This document shows, piece by piece, positions 1-7,301 of a DNA stretch of 7,301 nucleotides. Every line of letters begins with the position of its first letter. Position 1 is the first letter of the stretch. Source of the DNA: a bacterium (lineage in GTDB: Bacteria > Latescibacterota > UBA2968); the NCBI GenBank assembly GCA_027296045.1, contig JAPUJS010000105.1, forward strand, positions 1-7,301, given 5' to 3'. Made by a program: the position numbers and the translations under genes. A model generated the notes under the pieces. The model did not search any database. It was given only the letters and a program-made list of their open reading frames with translations, and was not told the DNA's origin.

Positions 1-269
1 TAGGCTCGCACTACACCTTTTTTGAAGTCAACTCCGAACTCCGTTTCGACAGACAAAAAGCCTATGGATTTCGCCTGAACATCCCCTCCGGCACCGCTGT
101 CCGCTTCGAACCCGGCGAATCCAAGTCGGTAGAACTGGTCGCGATTGCAGGCAACCGCCGCGTCTTTGGCGGCAATAGTCTCATCTCTGGTGATCTCGAC
201 GATCAAAAAGAACAGGCATTAGAAAACGCAGCCACAAAAGGTTTCCAAACGGCTGAAAGCGCTTCATAG
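1..269 (+). CDS. ureB: Urease beta subunit (UreB), 3' end only
   Basis: The left edge cuts this gene; the reading frame begins at base 3 and gives 88 residues before a TAG. The visible part starts with GSHYTFFEVN and continues through LRFDR, AYGFRLNIPSGTAVRFEPGE and ELVAIAGNRRVFGG, the usual conserved run of the urease beta chain. UreB is a structural subunit that packs against UreA and UreC in the cytoplasmic urease complex and has no catalytic residues of its own. A tail of about 25 residues, polar and charged (SGDLDDQKEQ and on), follows the conserved core, as is common in longer UreB proteins. Whether this was a separate gene or the end of a UreA-UreB fusion cannot be seen. The 207-base gap to ureC is unusually long for this junction. 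Confidence 0.93.
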   Translation, partial: GSHYTFFEVNSELRFDRQKAYGFRLNIPSGTAVRFEPGESKSVELVAIAGNRRVFGGNSLISGDLDDQKEQALENAATKGFQTAESAS

Positions 270-290
270 TATCACACAATTACCACAGAG

Positions 291-390
291 GCCCTCACCC
301 CGTCTGAGAACGCCTGGACGGCAATCCTCAGACATCCCTCTCCCACTTGTGGGAGAGGGACCATCGAGAGAAGCGAGACAGGGAGAGGGC
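291..390. repeat. REP-like nested palindromic element between ureB and ureC
   Basis: Three nested or adjacent inverted repeats fill this stretch. The core is a perfect 11-bp stem (335-345 with 350-360, TCCCTCTCCCA and its complement) closed by a CTTG loop. An outer pair, 291-305 with 376-390, matches at 13 of 15 positions. A third perfect 7-bp pair, 302-308 (GTCTGAG) with 327-333 (CTCAGAC), lies inside the left half. Palindromes with CCCTCTCCC/GGGAGAGGG arms are a familiar dispersed extragenic repeat type in many bacterial genomes, so this is probably one copy of a multicopy element. It lies inside an operon and could act as a processing or partial termination site in the ureBC transcript. 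No run of T follows the hairpin, so it is not a classical terminator. Confidence 0.75.
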
Positions 391-476
391 TGGGCTTTGA
401 TTCTCGGAAAAATTAGGCCCGAAGGACACAGAATCCTTTACCGATTTTAATCCGCAAATCGCAAAAGGAATCCACA

Positions 477-2183
<1,707 letters not shown>

Positions 2184-2206
2184 AACCCACCAAATCACAA
2201 AAAACG

Positions 2207-2878
2207 ATGCCCCCCAACCCTCCGCTTTACGACCTCTTCCACCTGGCCGACAGCGCCCTTCCTGCCGGAGGGTATGCCTTCTCCAATGGCCTGGAAGCCG
2301 CCCTTCACCATGGCCTGGTTGCAAACGACCTGGAAGCCTACCTCGAAACGGTCCTCTTCTCCGTAGCAGAAGGCGAATTGCCCTTTATCCATTCCTGTTT
2401 TATAGGTGAGGAAACCCAAATCGCGACTATGCTCTGGTTTTATGATGCCATGCTCACCGCTCCCGCCCAGATTCGCGCCAGCTTAACCCTGGGCAGGACC
2501 TGGCTACGCCTCCTACACATCCTGTATCCAGACAGGGAAATAGATCATTTCAAAAACTGGCTCGATCAAAATAAACTTCCACCGCATTATACCGTAGTTT
2601 ATGGCACAACCCTGAAAAAAGTCGGATTTGAAAAATCCGACGTCAATCAGGTCTACATGTACCAAACCCTACGCGACCAACTCAGCGCGGCGGTGCGCCT
2701 GGGGCTCCTCGGCCCCCTGGAAGCCACGTCTCTACAAAAACGACTCTATACCACCTGTGAGAAGGCCATCGGCAACGCAGCCGACAGACCCTATGATCGC
2801 GCCATAAAAAATGCTCCCCAGTTGGACATCGCGCAAGCAGCCCACGAACACCTCTATACACGCCTGTTTCAAAGTTAG
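2207..2878 (+). CDS. ureF: Urease accessory protein UreF
   Basis: This 223-residue protein matches UreF, the all-helical accessory factor that binds UreD (UreH) and UreG in the complex delivering nickel to apo-urease. The N-terminus has the family pattern HLADSALPAGGYAFSNGLEAA (about residues 12-32; usual form LxxLASPALPVGGFSYSxGLE). Near the end are SAAVRLGLLGPLEA and the closing HEHLYTRLFQS, equivalent to the usual HETQYSRLFRS. The length is ordinary for UreF. Only an A-rich stretch and no clear Shine-Dalgarno lies before the ATG, so translation may depend on ribosomes finishing ureC 23 bases upstream. The TAG stop lies within the ribosome site of ureG, a sign of coupling in one transcript. 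The central region (about 70-150) is divergent, as is common in this family. Confidence 0.93.
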   Translation: MPPNPPLYDLFHLADSALPAGGYAFSNGLEAALHHGLVANDLEAYLETVLFSVAEGELPFIHSCFIGEETQIATMLWFYDAMLTAPAQIRASLTLGRTWLRLLHILYPDREIDHFKNWLDQNKLPPHYTVVYGTTLKKVGFEKSDVNQVYMYQTLRDQLSAAVRLGLLGPLEATSLQKRLYTTCEKAIGNAADRPYDRAIKNAPQLDIAQAAHEHLYTRLFQS

Positions 2879-2886
2879 GAACCGCC

Positions 2887-3621
2887 ATGAGCCATCACCC
2901 GCATCACGGCCACGACCATCCCCACACCCATGAACCGTTTGAATCCCCCGGATTATTCTCCCGGAGAGATCCGCTTCGCTCAAACCGGGATTTCTCCCAA
3001 CGTGCCTTTACCGTCGGCATTGGAGGCCCTGTGGGCAGCGGCAAAACCGCTCTGGTCCACGCCCTCTGCCAGACCCTTCGAGACACCTGGAAACTGGGGG
3101 TCGTCACCAACGATATCTTCACCCGAGAAGACGCCGAATTTCTGCTCCGCCACAACGCCCTCGAAGCCGACCGCATCATAGGCGTCGAAACAGGTGGGTG
3201 TCCTCACGCGGCGATTCGCGAAGACATCTCCCTCAATCTAAATGCCCTCGAAGACCTGATGCACCGGTTTCCAAACGACCTCGACCTCCTCCTGGTCGAA
3301 AGCGGCGGCGACAACCTGGCCGCCCACTTCAGCAAAGAACTGGTCGACTATGCCATTTATGTCATAGACGTCTCAGCCTGTGACAAAATCCCCCGTAAAG
3401 GCGGCCCCGGCATTACCCAGTCCGACCTTCTGGTCATCAACAAAACCGACCTCGCACCCTTTGTAGGCGCCGATCTGGACGTAATGAGCCGGGACGCTCA
3501 AAAAATGCGCAAAGGAGGTCCCACCATTTTTGCCTGTCTCAAACACCGGGACGGACTCGACCAGATCGCTTCCTGCATCCTGAATGCCCACGCCCTGTCA
3601 ACGGTGGGCACAGATATCTAA
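2887..3621 (+). CDS. ureG: Urease accessory GTPase UreG with a histidine-rich N-terminus
   Basis: UreG is the SIMIBI-class GTPase that couples GTP hydrolysis to nickel insertion into urease. The 244 residues show the P-loop GPVGSGKT (47-54), the TNDIFTREDAEF switch region (74-85), the nickel/zinc-binding CPH motif (105-107, in ETGGCPHAAIRED), the ESGGDNL walker-type motif (138-144) and the guanine-specificity motif NKTD (185-188). The first 15 residues contain eight histidines (MSHHPHHGHDHPHTH). Such tails occur on UreG of organisms lacking UreE, for example Mycobacterium tuberculosis, and on plant UreG. No ureE is seen here, so the tail may store or pass on nickel itself. The ATG follows an AGGA site (2877-2880) that overlaps the ureF stop. 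The TAA stop is one base before an ATG that leads into the ureD frame. Confidence 0.97.
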   Translation: MSHHPHHGHDHPHTHEPFESPGLFSRRDPLRSNRDFSQRAFTVGIGGPVGSGKTALVHALCQTLRDTWKLGVVTNDIFTREDAEFLLRHNALEADRIIGVETGGCPHAAIREDISLNLNALEDLMHRFPNDLDLLLVESGGDNLAAHFSKELVDYAIYVIDVSACDKIPRKGGPGITQSDLLVINKTDLAPFVGADLDVMSRDAQKMRKGGPTIFACLKHRDGLDQIASCILNAHALSTVGTDI

Positions 3622-3622
3622 C

Positions 3623-3772
3623 ATGGCCAACCCCCACCACAAAATCCCATAAACGGAATCCCCGATTGAAATCCCCCACTTTTCCAATCGCTCAAACCTG
3701 AACACCTGCCGTTCCATCTCCCCCCTCAAACTGATCAATCCCAGTCCCTCCGCCCCATATTGTGCCGTAACC
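3623..3772 (+). other. ureD: Likely 5' part of ureD, interrupted by an in-frame TAA
   Basis: An ATG at 3623, one base after the ureG stop, is in the same frame as ureD. It opens MANPHHKIP and then meets TAA at 3650-3652 (codon 10). After the TAA the frame stays open into ureD and encodes a recognisable UreD N-terminus, including LNTCRSISPLKLINPSPSAP (3698-3757), which leads directly into the YGGGLVEGD motif. There is no ATG, GTG or TTG in frame between the TAA and 3773. Only rare starts such as ATT at 3665 or CTG at 3698 are available. This looks like a nonsense mutation or a base error: one substitution (TAA to GAA, CAA or AAA) would give an intact protein of 285 residues. Initiation at a rare codon is the alternative. 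Confidence 0.7.
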
Positions 3773-4480
3773 ATGTCCAGCTATGGAGGCGGCCTGGTGG
3801 AAGGCGATGACATTCGCCTCTCCGTACATTGTAAGTCAAACGCCACCCTTTACCTGAGCACCCAGGCCTTTACCAAGATCTACAAAAATCCTTCCGGAAT
3901 CCCTTCGCGCCAGCGCATCCGGGGCACCCTTTCGGAAGAAGCCTGCGCCGTTGTCCTGCCCGACCCCGTCGTGCCCTATGCCAACAGCATCTTTCACCAG
4001 GACCAGCACTGGACCCTAAAACCCGGTGCCCTGCTCATCCTGGCCGATGGACACACCTCGGGACGCTACGCCTGCGGCGAGCGATTTGCCTACACCGAAT
4101 ACATCTCCAACATCACCGTATCCACCGAAAAACGCCCGATTCTAATCGAGCGCTACCGTTCCCACCCTGCCACCCTCCCAACAACTGCCCCGGGCCGATT
4201 CGGCCCTTTCAATACCGCATTCAACCTCTACATCGTGGGAGACATAGAAGACCCTCGATTCACCCGGATCACCTCCCACCTGAAAACCGAGTTCATCCCC
4301 CACATCGCTCCTTCCCAAACGCCTTCCGACATCATGATCTCCTGCACAAACCCCAAACCCAACATCTTTATCGCACGGGCTCTTGTTTACAGAACCGGTG
4401 ATCTGACCCCTCTCTTGAATACCATTGGACAAGCCCTGCCCGGCGTGTTGGGTGCCAACCCTCTGGAGCGAAAATATTAA
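3773..4480 (+). CDS. ureD: Urease accessory protein UreD (UreH); longest part with a standard start
   Basis: UreD is the accessory protein that docks on apo-urease and, with UreF and UreG, forms the tunnel for nickel delivery. Family features are SYGGGLVEGDDIRLSV (about residues 3-18 from this ATG), YLSTQAFTKIYKNPSG, VVLPDPVVPYANSIF, LILADGHTSGRYACGERFAY and LIERYRSHP. The YGGGLV variant recalls the UreD form also found in plants and fungi rather than the enterobacterial one. From this ATG the protein has 235 residues, short for UreD. The conserved N-terminal strand is encoded upstream in the same frame, so this ATG is unlikely to be the natural start. The gene ends the urease cluster; no strong hairpin terminator follows, only the AT palindrome TTAAATATATTTAA (4477-4490) over the stop. 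If the upstream stop is real, function may be impaired. Confidence 0.88.
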   Translation: MSSYGGGLVEGDDIRLSVHCKSNATLYLSTQAFTKIYKNPSGIPSRQRIRGTLSEEACAVVLPDPVVPYANSIFHQDQHWTLKPGALLILADGHTSGRYACGERFAYTEYISNITVSTEKRPILIERYRSHPATLPTTAPGRFGPFNTAFNLYIVGDIEDPRFTRITSHLKTEFIPHIAPSQTPSDIMISCTNPKPNIFIARALVYRTGDLTPLLNTIGQALPGVLGANPLERKY

Positions 4481-4539
4481 ATATATTTAACCCTTCGTTC
4501 ATATCACAGCACGGCCTGCATTCTGGCGAACAGGATGTA

Positions 4540-4569
4540 TTGACAACTCCAATTTTGAATATAAATTGG
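4540..4569 (+). promoter_or_regulatory. Possible promoter with an internal inverted repeat, upstream of the amidase gene
   Basis: A perfect TTGACA (4540-4545) is followed by TATAAA (4560-4565), close to the sigma-70 consensus boxes, though the 14-base spacer is shorter than the usual 16-18. A 7-bp inverted repeat, CCAATTT (4549-4555) and AAATTGG (4563-4569) with a 7-base gap, spans the spacer and the -10 box, the position expected for a repressor site. It lies in the 160-base gap after ureD, which has no other gene. Any start site would be about 60-70 bases before the amidase ATG. The short spacer and AT-rich context make this tentative. Confidence 0.35.
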
Positions 4570-4640
4570 GAATGCTGCACGCGGCGGATATTAGATCGTA
4601 GACGAGGATCCATACACTGGACGACAAGAAGGAACATCAA

Positions 4641-6107
4641 ATGACGGAGCTCTGTGATCTTCCCGCCACAACGTTGCGCCGGATGATCGGCGACAAGCGG
4701 CTTTCCCCGGTCGAGCTACTCGACAGCTGTATCGGGCGGATCGAGGCGACCAATCCGGCGCTCAACGCCTTTGTCGTGCTCTGCCTCGAGGACGCACGAC
4801 GTGACGCGGCAGAGAAGGCTGACCAGGTCGCCCGAGGCGATGCCCTGCCGCCGCTGCACGGCCTGCCGATTGGGATGAAGGAGTCGTTCCACATTCAAGG
4901 GATGGCGACGACGCAGGGCTTTCCGCCCTGGAAGGACCGGATCGCGGAAAAGGACGACTGCACGACTGCCGCCATCCGGCGGGCGGGGGGCGTCATCGTG
5001 GGCAAGACGAATGTGCCAGAACTTCTGCACGGCATGACGAGCCGCAACCCGTTGTTCGGCACGACGCGTAACGCCTACGACCTGGAGCTTTCCTGTCTGG
5101 GTTCGTCCGGGGGATCGGCTGTTGCAGTGTCGGCATCCATGGTGCCGCTGGCGAGTGGATCGGATACCGGTGGGAGTATTCGTGGGCCAGCCGCGGCCAA
5201 CGGCATCTGCGGCATGCGACCGTCGCCCGGTGTGGTCCCGCACGACGACCACATCCACGCGTTCAATCCGACGAGCATCCGCGGTCCGATGGCGCGTACG
5301 GTGGCGGATACGCAGCTCTTTCTGGCCGGGATGGTGAGCGATGGGCCAGATCCGTACGACCACGAGGTGAGCTCAGACGACATTCTGAAGGTTCGTGCGG
5401 GAGACCTCGGATCCTTGCGCGTGGCGGTCTCGACCGACCTGGGCTTCGTGAATGTTCATCCCGAGATGCGGGCAACTTTCGAGACGAAGATCGAACGCAT
5501 CGAAGGTCTGTTCGGAAAGGTCACGCGGTGCGACCCGCCGCTCGGCGAGATCAACCGGGCCTATTGGACGCTCAGGCCGATGAAATTCCTTCCGGACCTC
5601 GGCGAGATGTACAAGCAGGATCCATCGAGCATCACCGAGTATAAGCGGGTCGATCTCCGCCACGCCTTCGCCTCCAGCGTCGAGGAAATCGCCTGGGCCC
5701 AGGCGGAACAGACCCGTGTGTTCGCCCGGTTGCGGGACTTCTTCCAGGACTTCGATCTGCTAATCGTGCCCGGCCATCAAAACCCGCTGTTGTCGCTTAC
5801 CGAGATCGACGCCCGGGAGCAGGCGATGGCGGAGGAAAACGACCGCTTTGCCTACGATGAATACGACTTCTCGGCGGACGAAGGACGCGCCACCATCAAC
5901 GGGTCGTTCACGCTAACGGGCGCACCCATCCTGATGGTGACCGCCGGTAGAGACCCGGCCGGCATGCCATTCGGGATCAACCTGATCGGCGCATACAAGA
6001 GCGATCTGAGGCTGCTGTCGTTCGGCCTCGCGCTCGAGGAAAGAACCGCAGACGACGTTCAACTGGGACGACCTGTACCAGCGGCCCTGAAAGACGTCGC
6101 TCACTGA
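4641..6107 (+). CDS. Amidase-signature family hydrolase
   Basis: The 488-residue protein belongs to the amidase signature family (the fold of GatA, fatty acid amide hydrolase and malonamidase), which cleaves carboxylic amides to acid and ammonia or amine. The Lys-cisSer-Ser triad is visible: K80 in GLPIGMKESF, S155 in LGSSGGS and nucleophile S179 in GSDTGGSIRGPAA. The spacings of 75 and 24 residues equal those in fatty acid amide hydrolase (K142, S217, S241). Length is normal and the C-terminus (GINLIGAYKSDLRLLSFGLALE) is complete. The ATG has a strong AGAAGGAA site at 4627-4634, six bases upstream. No gatB or gatC is adjacent, so a tRNA amidotransferase role is unlikely; the substrate cannot be read from sequence. 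Codons are richer in G and CGG/GCG than in the urease genes, suggesting a different history. No signal peptide is seen. Confidence 0.93.
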   Translation: MTELCDLPATTLRRMIGDKRLSPVELLDSCIGRIEATNPALNAFVVLCLEDARRDAAEKADQVARGDALPPLHGLPIGMKESFHIQGMATTQGFPPWKDRIAEKDDCTTAAIRRAGGVIVGKTNVPELLHGMTSRNPLFGTTRNAYDLELSCLGSSGGSAVAVSASMVPLASGSDTGGSIRGPAAANGICGMRPSPGVVPHDDHIHAFNPTSIRGPMARTVADTQLFLAGMVSDGPDPYDHEVSSDDILKVRAGDLGSLRVAVSTDLGFVNVHPEMRATFETKIERIEGLFGKVTRCDPPLGEINRAYWTLRPMKFLPDLGEMYKQDPSSITEYKRVDLRHAFASSVEEIAWAQAEQTRVFARLRDFFQDFDLLIVPGHQNPLLSLTEIDAREQAMAEENDRFAYDEYDFSADEGRATINGSFTLTGAPILMVTAGRDPAGMPFGINLIGAYKSDLRLLSFGLALEERTADDVQLGRPVPAALKDVAH

Positions 6108-6119
6108 GCGCGTGGATAA

Positions 6120-6551
6120 CGAGGACTGTACGGGCTGACGTTTTTGCTGGAGACGCATCAGGTGATCCACGGCGGGCCTTGTCTAACTGACACCAGCACC
6201 CACACGCTTCGCCTGATAGAGCTCGTAGATCGGCCCAACCTGCGGGTAGCATTGCAAACGCCGCTGGTCGGCGAGTCGCCGTACGAGAGCGCAGAACGCC
6301 TGGGAAGGGTGACGGAGCAGGTGCAGGCGCACAATTGGACAGGTGCTACGGAGTCGACGTGGGGGACGCTCCAGTACCTGGACTCCGGCGACCTGGATTT
6401 CGCCGAGTACACCCGCGTGTTGCGTCGGCAGGGCTTTGATGGCTGGATCTCGATCGATCATCCGAACCACCACCCCTGGGAGCAGACTGCGGCTCACGAA
6501 ATCGCCTACCTGCGACGACTCATAGCGGAGCTGAAAGAAGGTGAAACTTGA
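6120..6551 (+). pseudogene. Sugar phosphate isomerase/epimerase (TIM barrel), N-terminally truncated remnant
   Basis: The open frame after the TAA at 6117 encodes only the C-terminal half of a xylose-isomerase-like TIM barrel of the sugar phosphate isomerase/epimerase group. Visible parts are LTFLLETH (a barrel strand with a metal-ligand-type Glu), LTDTSTHTLRLIELVDRPNLRV, QTPLVGESPYESAERLG, VQAHNW, LDSGDLDFAEYTRVLRR and GFDGWISIDHPNHHPWEQTAAHEIAYLRRLI. Full members have about 270-300 residues; here about 140 remain. There is no ATG; the first usable start is a TTG at 6144, giving 135 residues within the strand. The break lies just 12 bases after the amidase stop, so a deletion probably joined the amidase flank to mid-gene. 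The 3' end is intact and its TGA overlaps the start of the next gene, so this was once part of a working operon. A short expressed protein cannot be excluded. Confidence 0.72.
6538..6543 (+). promoter_or_regulatory. Ribosome binding site fixing the TTG start of the PhyH gene
   Basis: AAGGTG lies four bases before TTG at 6548 (core AAGG six bases away). This supports TTG 6548, rather than the in-frame ATG at 6569, as the start of the dioxygenase gene. The ATG at 6569 has only AGAGA upstream. Confidence 0.6.
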
Positions 6552-7301
6552 CTCCTGAAGAGAGATTCATGTTCGATCTGGAGGGCTACCTGGTCATAAA
6601 AAACGTCCTCTCGATCGAGGAAATCGCCGAATTCAACGAGATTGTCGATCTCAGACTGGGCGAAGAAGAAGACAGGGACCCCGGCTTGAAGGTCCCTAGA
6701 CAGGTCTCACAGTGGGGTCGTCCCTTCCAGAATCTGTTCGACCATCCCAACATAACACCCTATCTCGTCGAACTCGTCGGCGCGAAATTCCGAGCGGATC
6801 AGGACTACGGTATTTTCATGCGAAAGGGTGCCGAAAAGGGTCGACTCCACGGCCACGAATGGCAGACGACTCACACCTATCGATTCCGGGATGGCGTCAT
6901 GCTCAATGGCCTCATCGTCGTCGTATATTTCCTCGCCCCAAGTCCCGAAGGCGCCGGCGGATTCGCCTGCATACCTGGCTCGCACAAATCCAATTTCACC
7001 CCTGCAGACCTGCCCGACGACGTCCGTTATTTCAAGCGGGTCCCCCACTATGTTGTCAATCCGGAAGCGAATGCGGGAGATGCTCTGATCTTCACGGAAG
7101 CGTGCATCCACGGAACGCTCCCCTGGACGGCCGACGAAGATCGGCGAACCCTCCTGTTCAAGTTCAGTCCCGGCCACTCCGCCTCGTCCTTGCCCTACTA
7201 CAACCAGGATGACTACAAGGGCCTCACCGACCAACAGAAGCGTGTCCTGGCCCCACCCTTCGTGGGTAGCGCGCACGAGGCTAGACCGGATACCCTGGAC
7301 G
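6548..7301 (+). CDS. Phytanoyl-CoA dioxygenase (PhyH) family protein, 3' end missing
   Basis: The frame stays open to the right edge (251 codons plus one base). It encodes a PhyH-family protein, a group of Fe(II)/2-oxoglutarate-dependent oxygenases. The start is taken as TTG 6548 because the residues from there, TPEERFMFDLEGYLVIKNVLS, match the usual beginning of such proteins, and the TTG overlaps the previous stop (TTGA), giving coupled translation. Typical blocks follow: RLHGHEW (99-105), GGFACIPGSHKSNF (137-150), AGDALIFTEACIHGTLPW (176-193) and RRTLLFKFSPGH (199-210). H101 and H188 are candidate iron ligands and R200 a candidate 2-oxoglutarate anchor. The standard HxD carboxylate is not seen: the residue two after H101 is H103, followed by E104. 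The substrate is unknown. An alternative ATG at 6569 would remove seven residues. Confidence 0.9.
   Translation, partial: MTPEERFMFDLEGYLVIKNVLSIEEIAEFNEIVDLRLGEEEDRDPGLKVPRQVSQWGRPFQNLFDHPNITPYLVELVGAKFRADQDYGIFMRKGAEKGRLHGHEWQTTHTYRFRDGVMLNGLIVVVYFLAPSPEGAGGFACIPGSHKSNFTPADLPDDVRYFKRVPHYVVNPEANAGDALIFTEACIHGTLPWTADEDRRTLLFKFSPGHSASSLPYYNQDDYKGLTDQQKRVLAPPFVGSAHEARPDTLD

Noticed and set aside
335..360. Perfect hairpin read as a rho-independent terminator for ureB
   Set aside because: No T-run follows on either strand, and it is part of a larger nested palindrome of dispersed-repeat type.
399..435. GATTCT ... AGAATC inverted repeat upstream of ureC
   Set aside because: Six-base arms with a 25-base loop are expected by chance; no promoter boxes accompany it.
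3667..3702. TTG 3667 as a start of ureD in the ureG frame with a later frameshift
   Set aside because: That frame ends at a TGA near 3700 and carries no UreD-like residues, whereas the true ureD frame is open and conserved without a shift.
4447..4459. GTTGG/CCAAC hairpin near the end of ureD as a terminator
   Set aside because: Only a 5-bp stem, within coding sequence, with no adjoining T-run.
4716..5383. Minus-strand frames opposite the amidase gene
   Set aside because: Arginine-rich shadow frames of a high-GC gene with an intact catalytic triad on the + strand.
6707..7276. Minus-strand 189-residue frame opposite the PhyH gene
   Set aside because: No family features; the + strand frame carries PhyH motifs throughout.

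Overview
The window reads as a stretch of bacterial chromosome, probably a metagenome-derived contig. Every gene lies on the + strand. It has two parts that differ in coding style.

Part one (1 to about 4480) is most of a urease operon in the order ureB (3' end only), ureC, ureF, ureG, ureD. UreC is complete and keeps the nickel ligands, the carbamylated lysine and the flap residues. UreF, UreG and UreD are the accessory proteins that load nickel into the apo-enzyme. No ureE is present in the window. UreG instead starts with a histidine-rich tail (8 His in 15 residues), a natural substitute for UreE's nickel-binding tail. ureA must lie upstream, or be fused to ureB. Two things are odd. A nested palindromic REP-like element sits in the 207-base gap between ureB and ureC. 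The N-terminus of ureD is separated from its natural ATG by an in-frame TAA, and no ATG, GTG or TTG precedes the conserved N-terminal block.

Part two (about 4490 to 7301) follows a 160-base, partly AT-rich spacer with a possible promoter. It holds a complete amidase-signature hydrolase with an intact Lys-Ser-Ser triad. Next is the C-terminal half of a sugar phosphate isomerase/epimerase-type TIM barrel that has lost its N-terminal half. Last is a phytanoyl-CoA dioxygenase (PhyH)-family protein that starts at a TTG overlapping the preceding stop codon and runs off the right edge.

The urease part makes ammonia and carbonate from urea. The downstream genes look like general catabolic or accessory functions with no proven link to it. 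PhyH proteins together with sugar phosphate isomerases and amidases are typical of uncultured lineages such as Poribacteria and Latescibacterota, but this taxonomic hint is weak and comes from gene content only. I found no convincing RNA gene, CRISPR array, transposase or new defence-type system.
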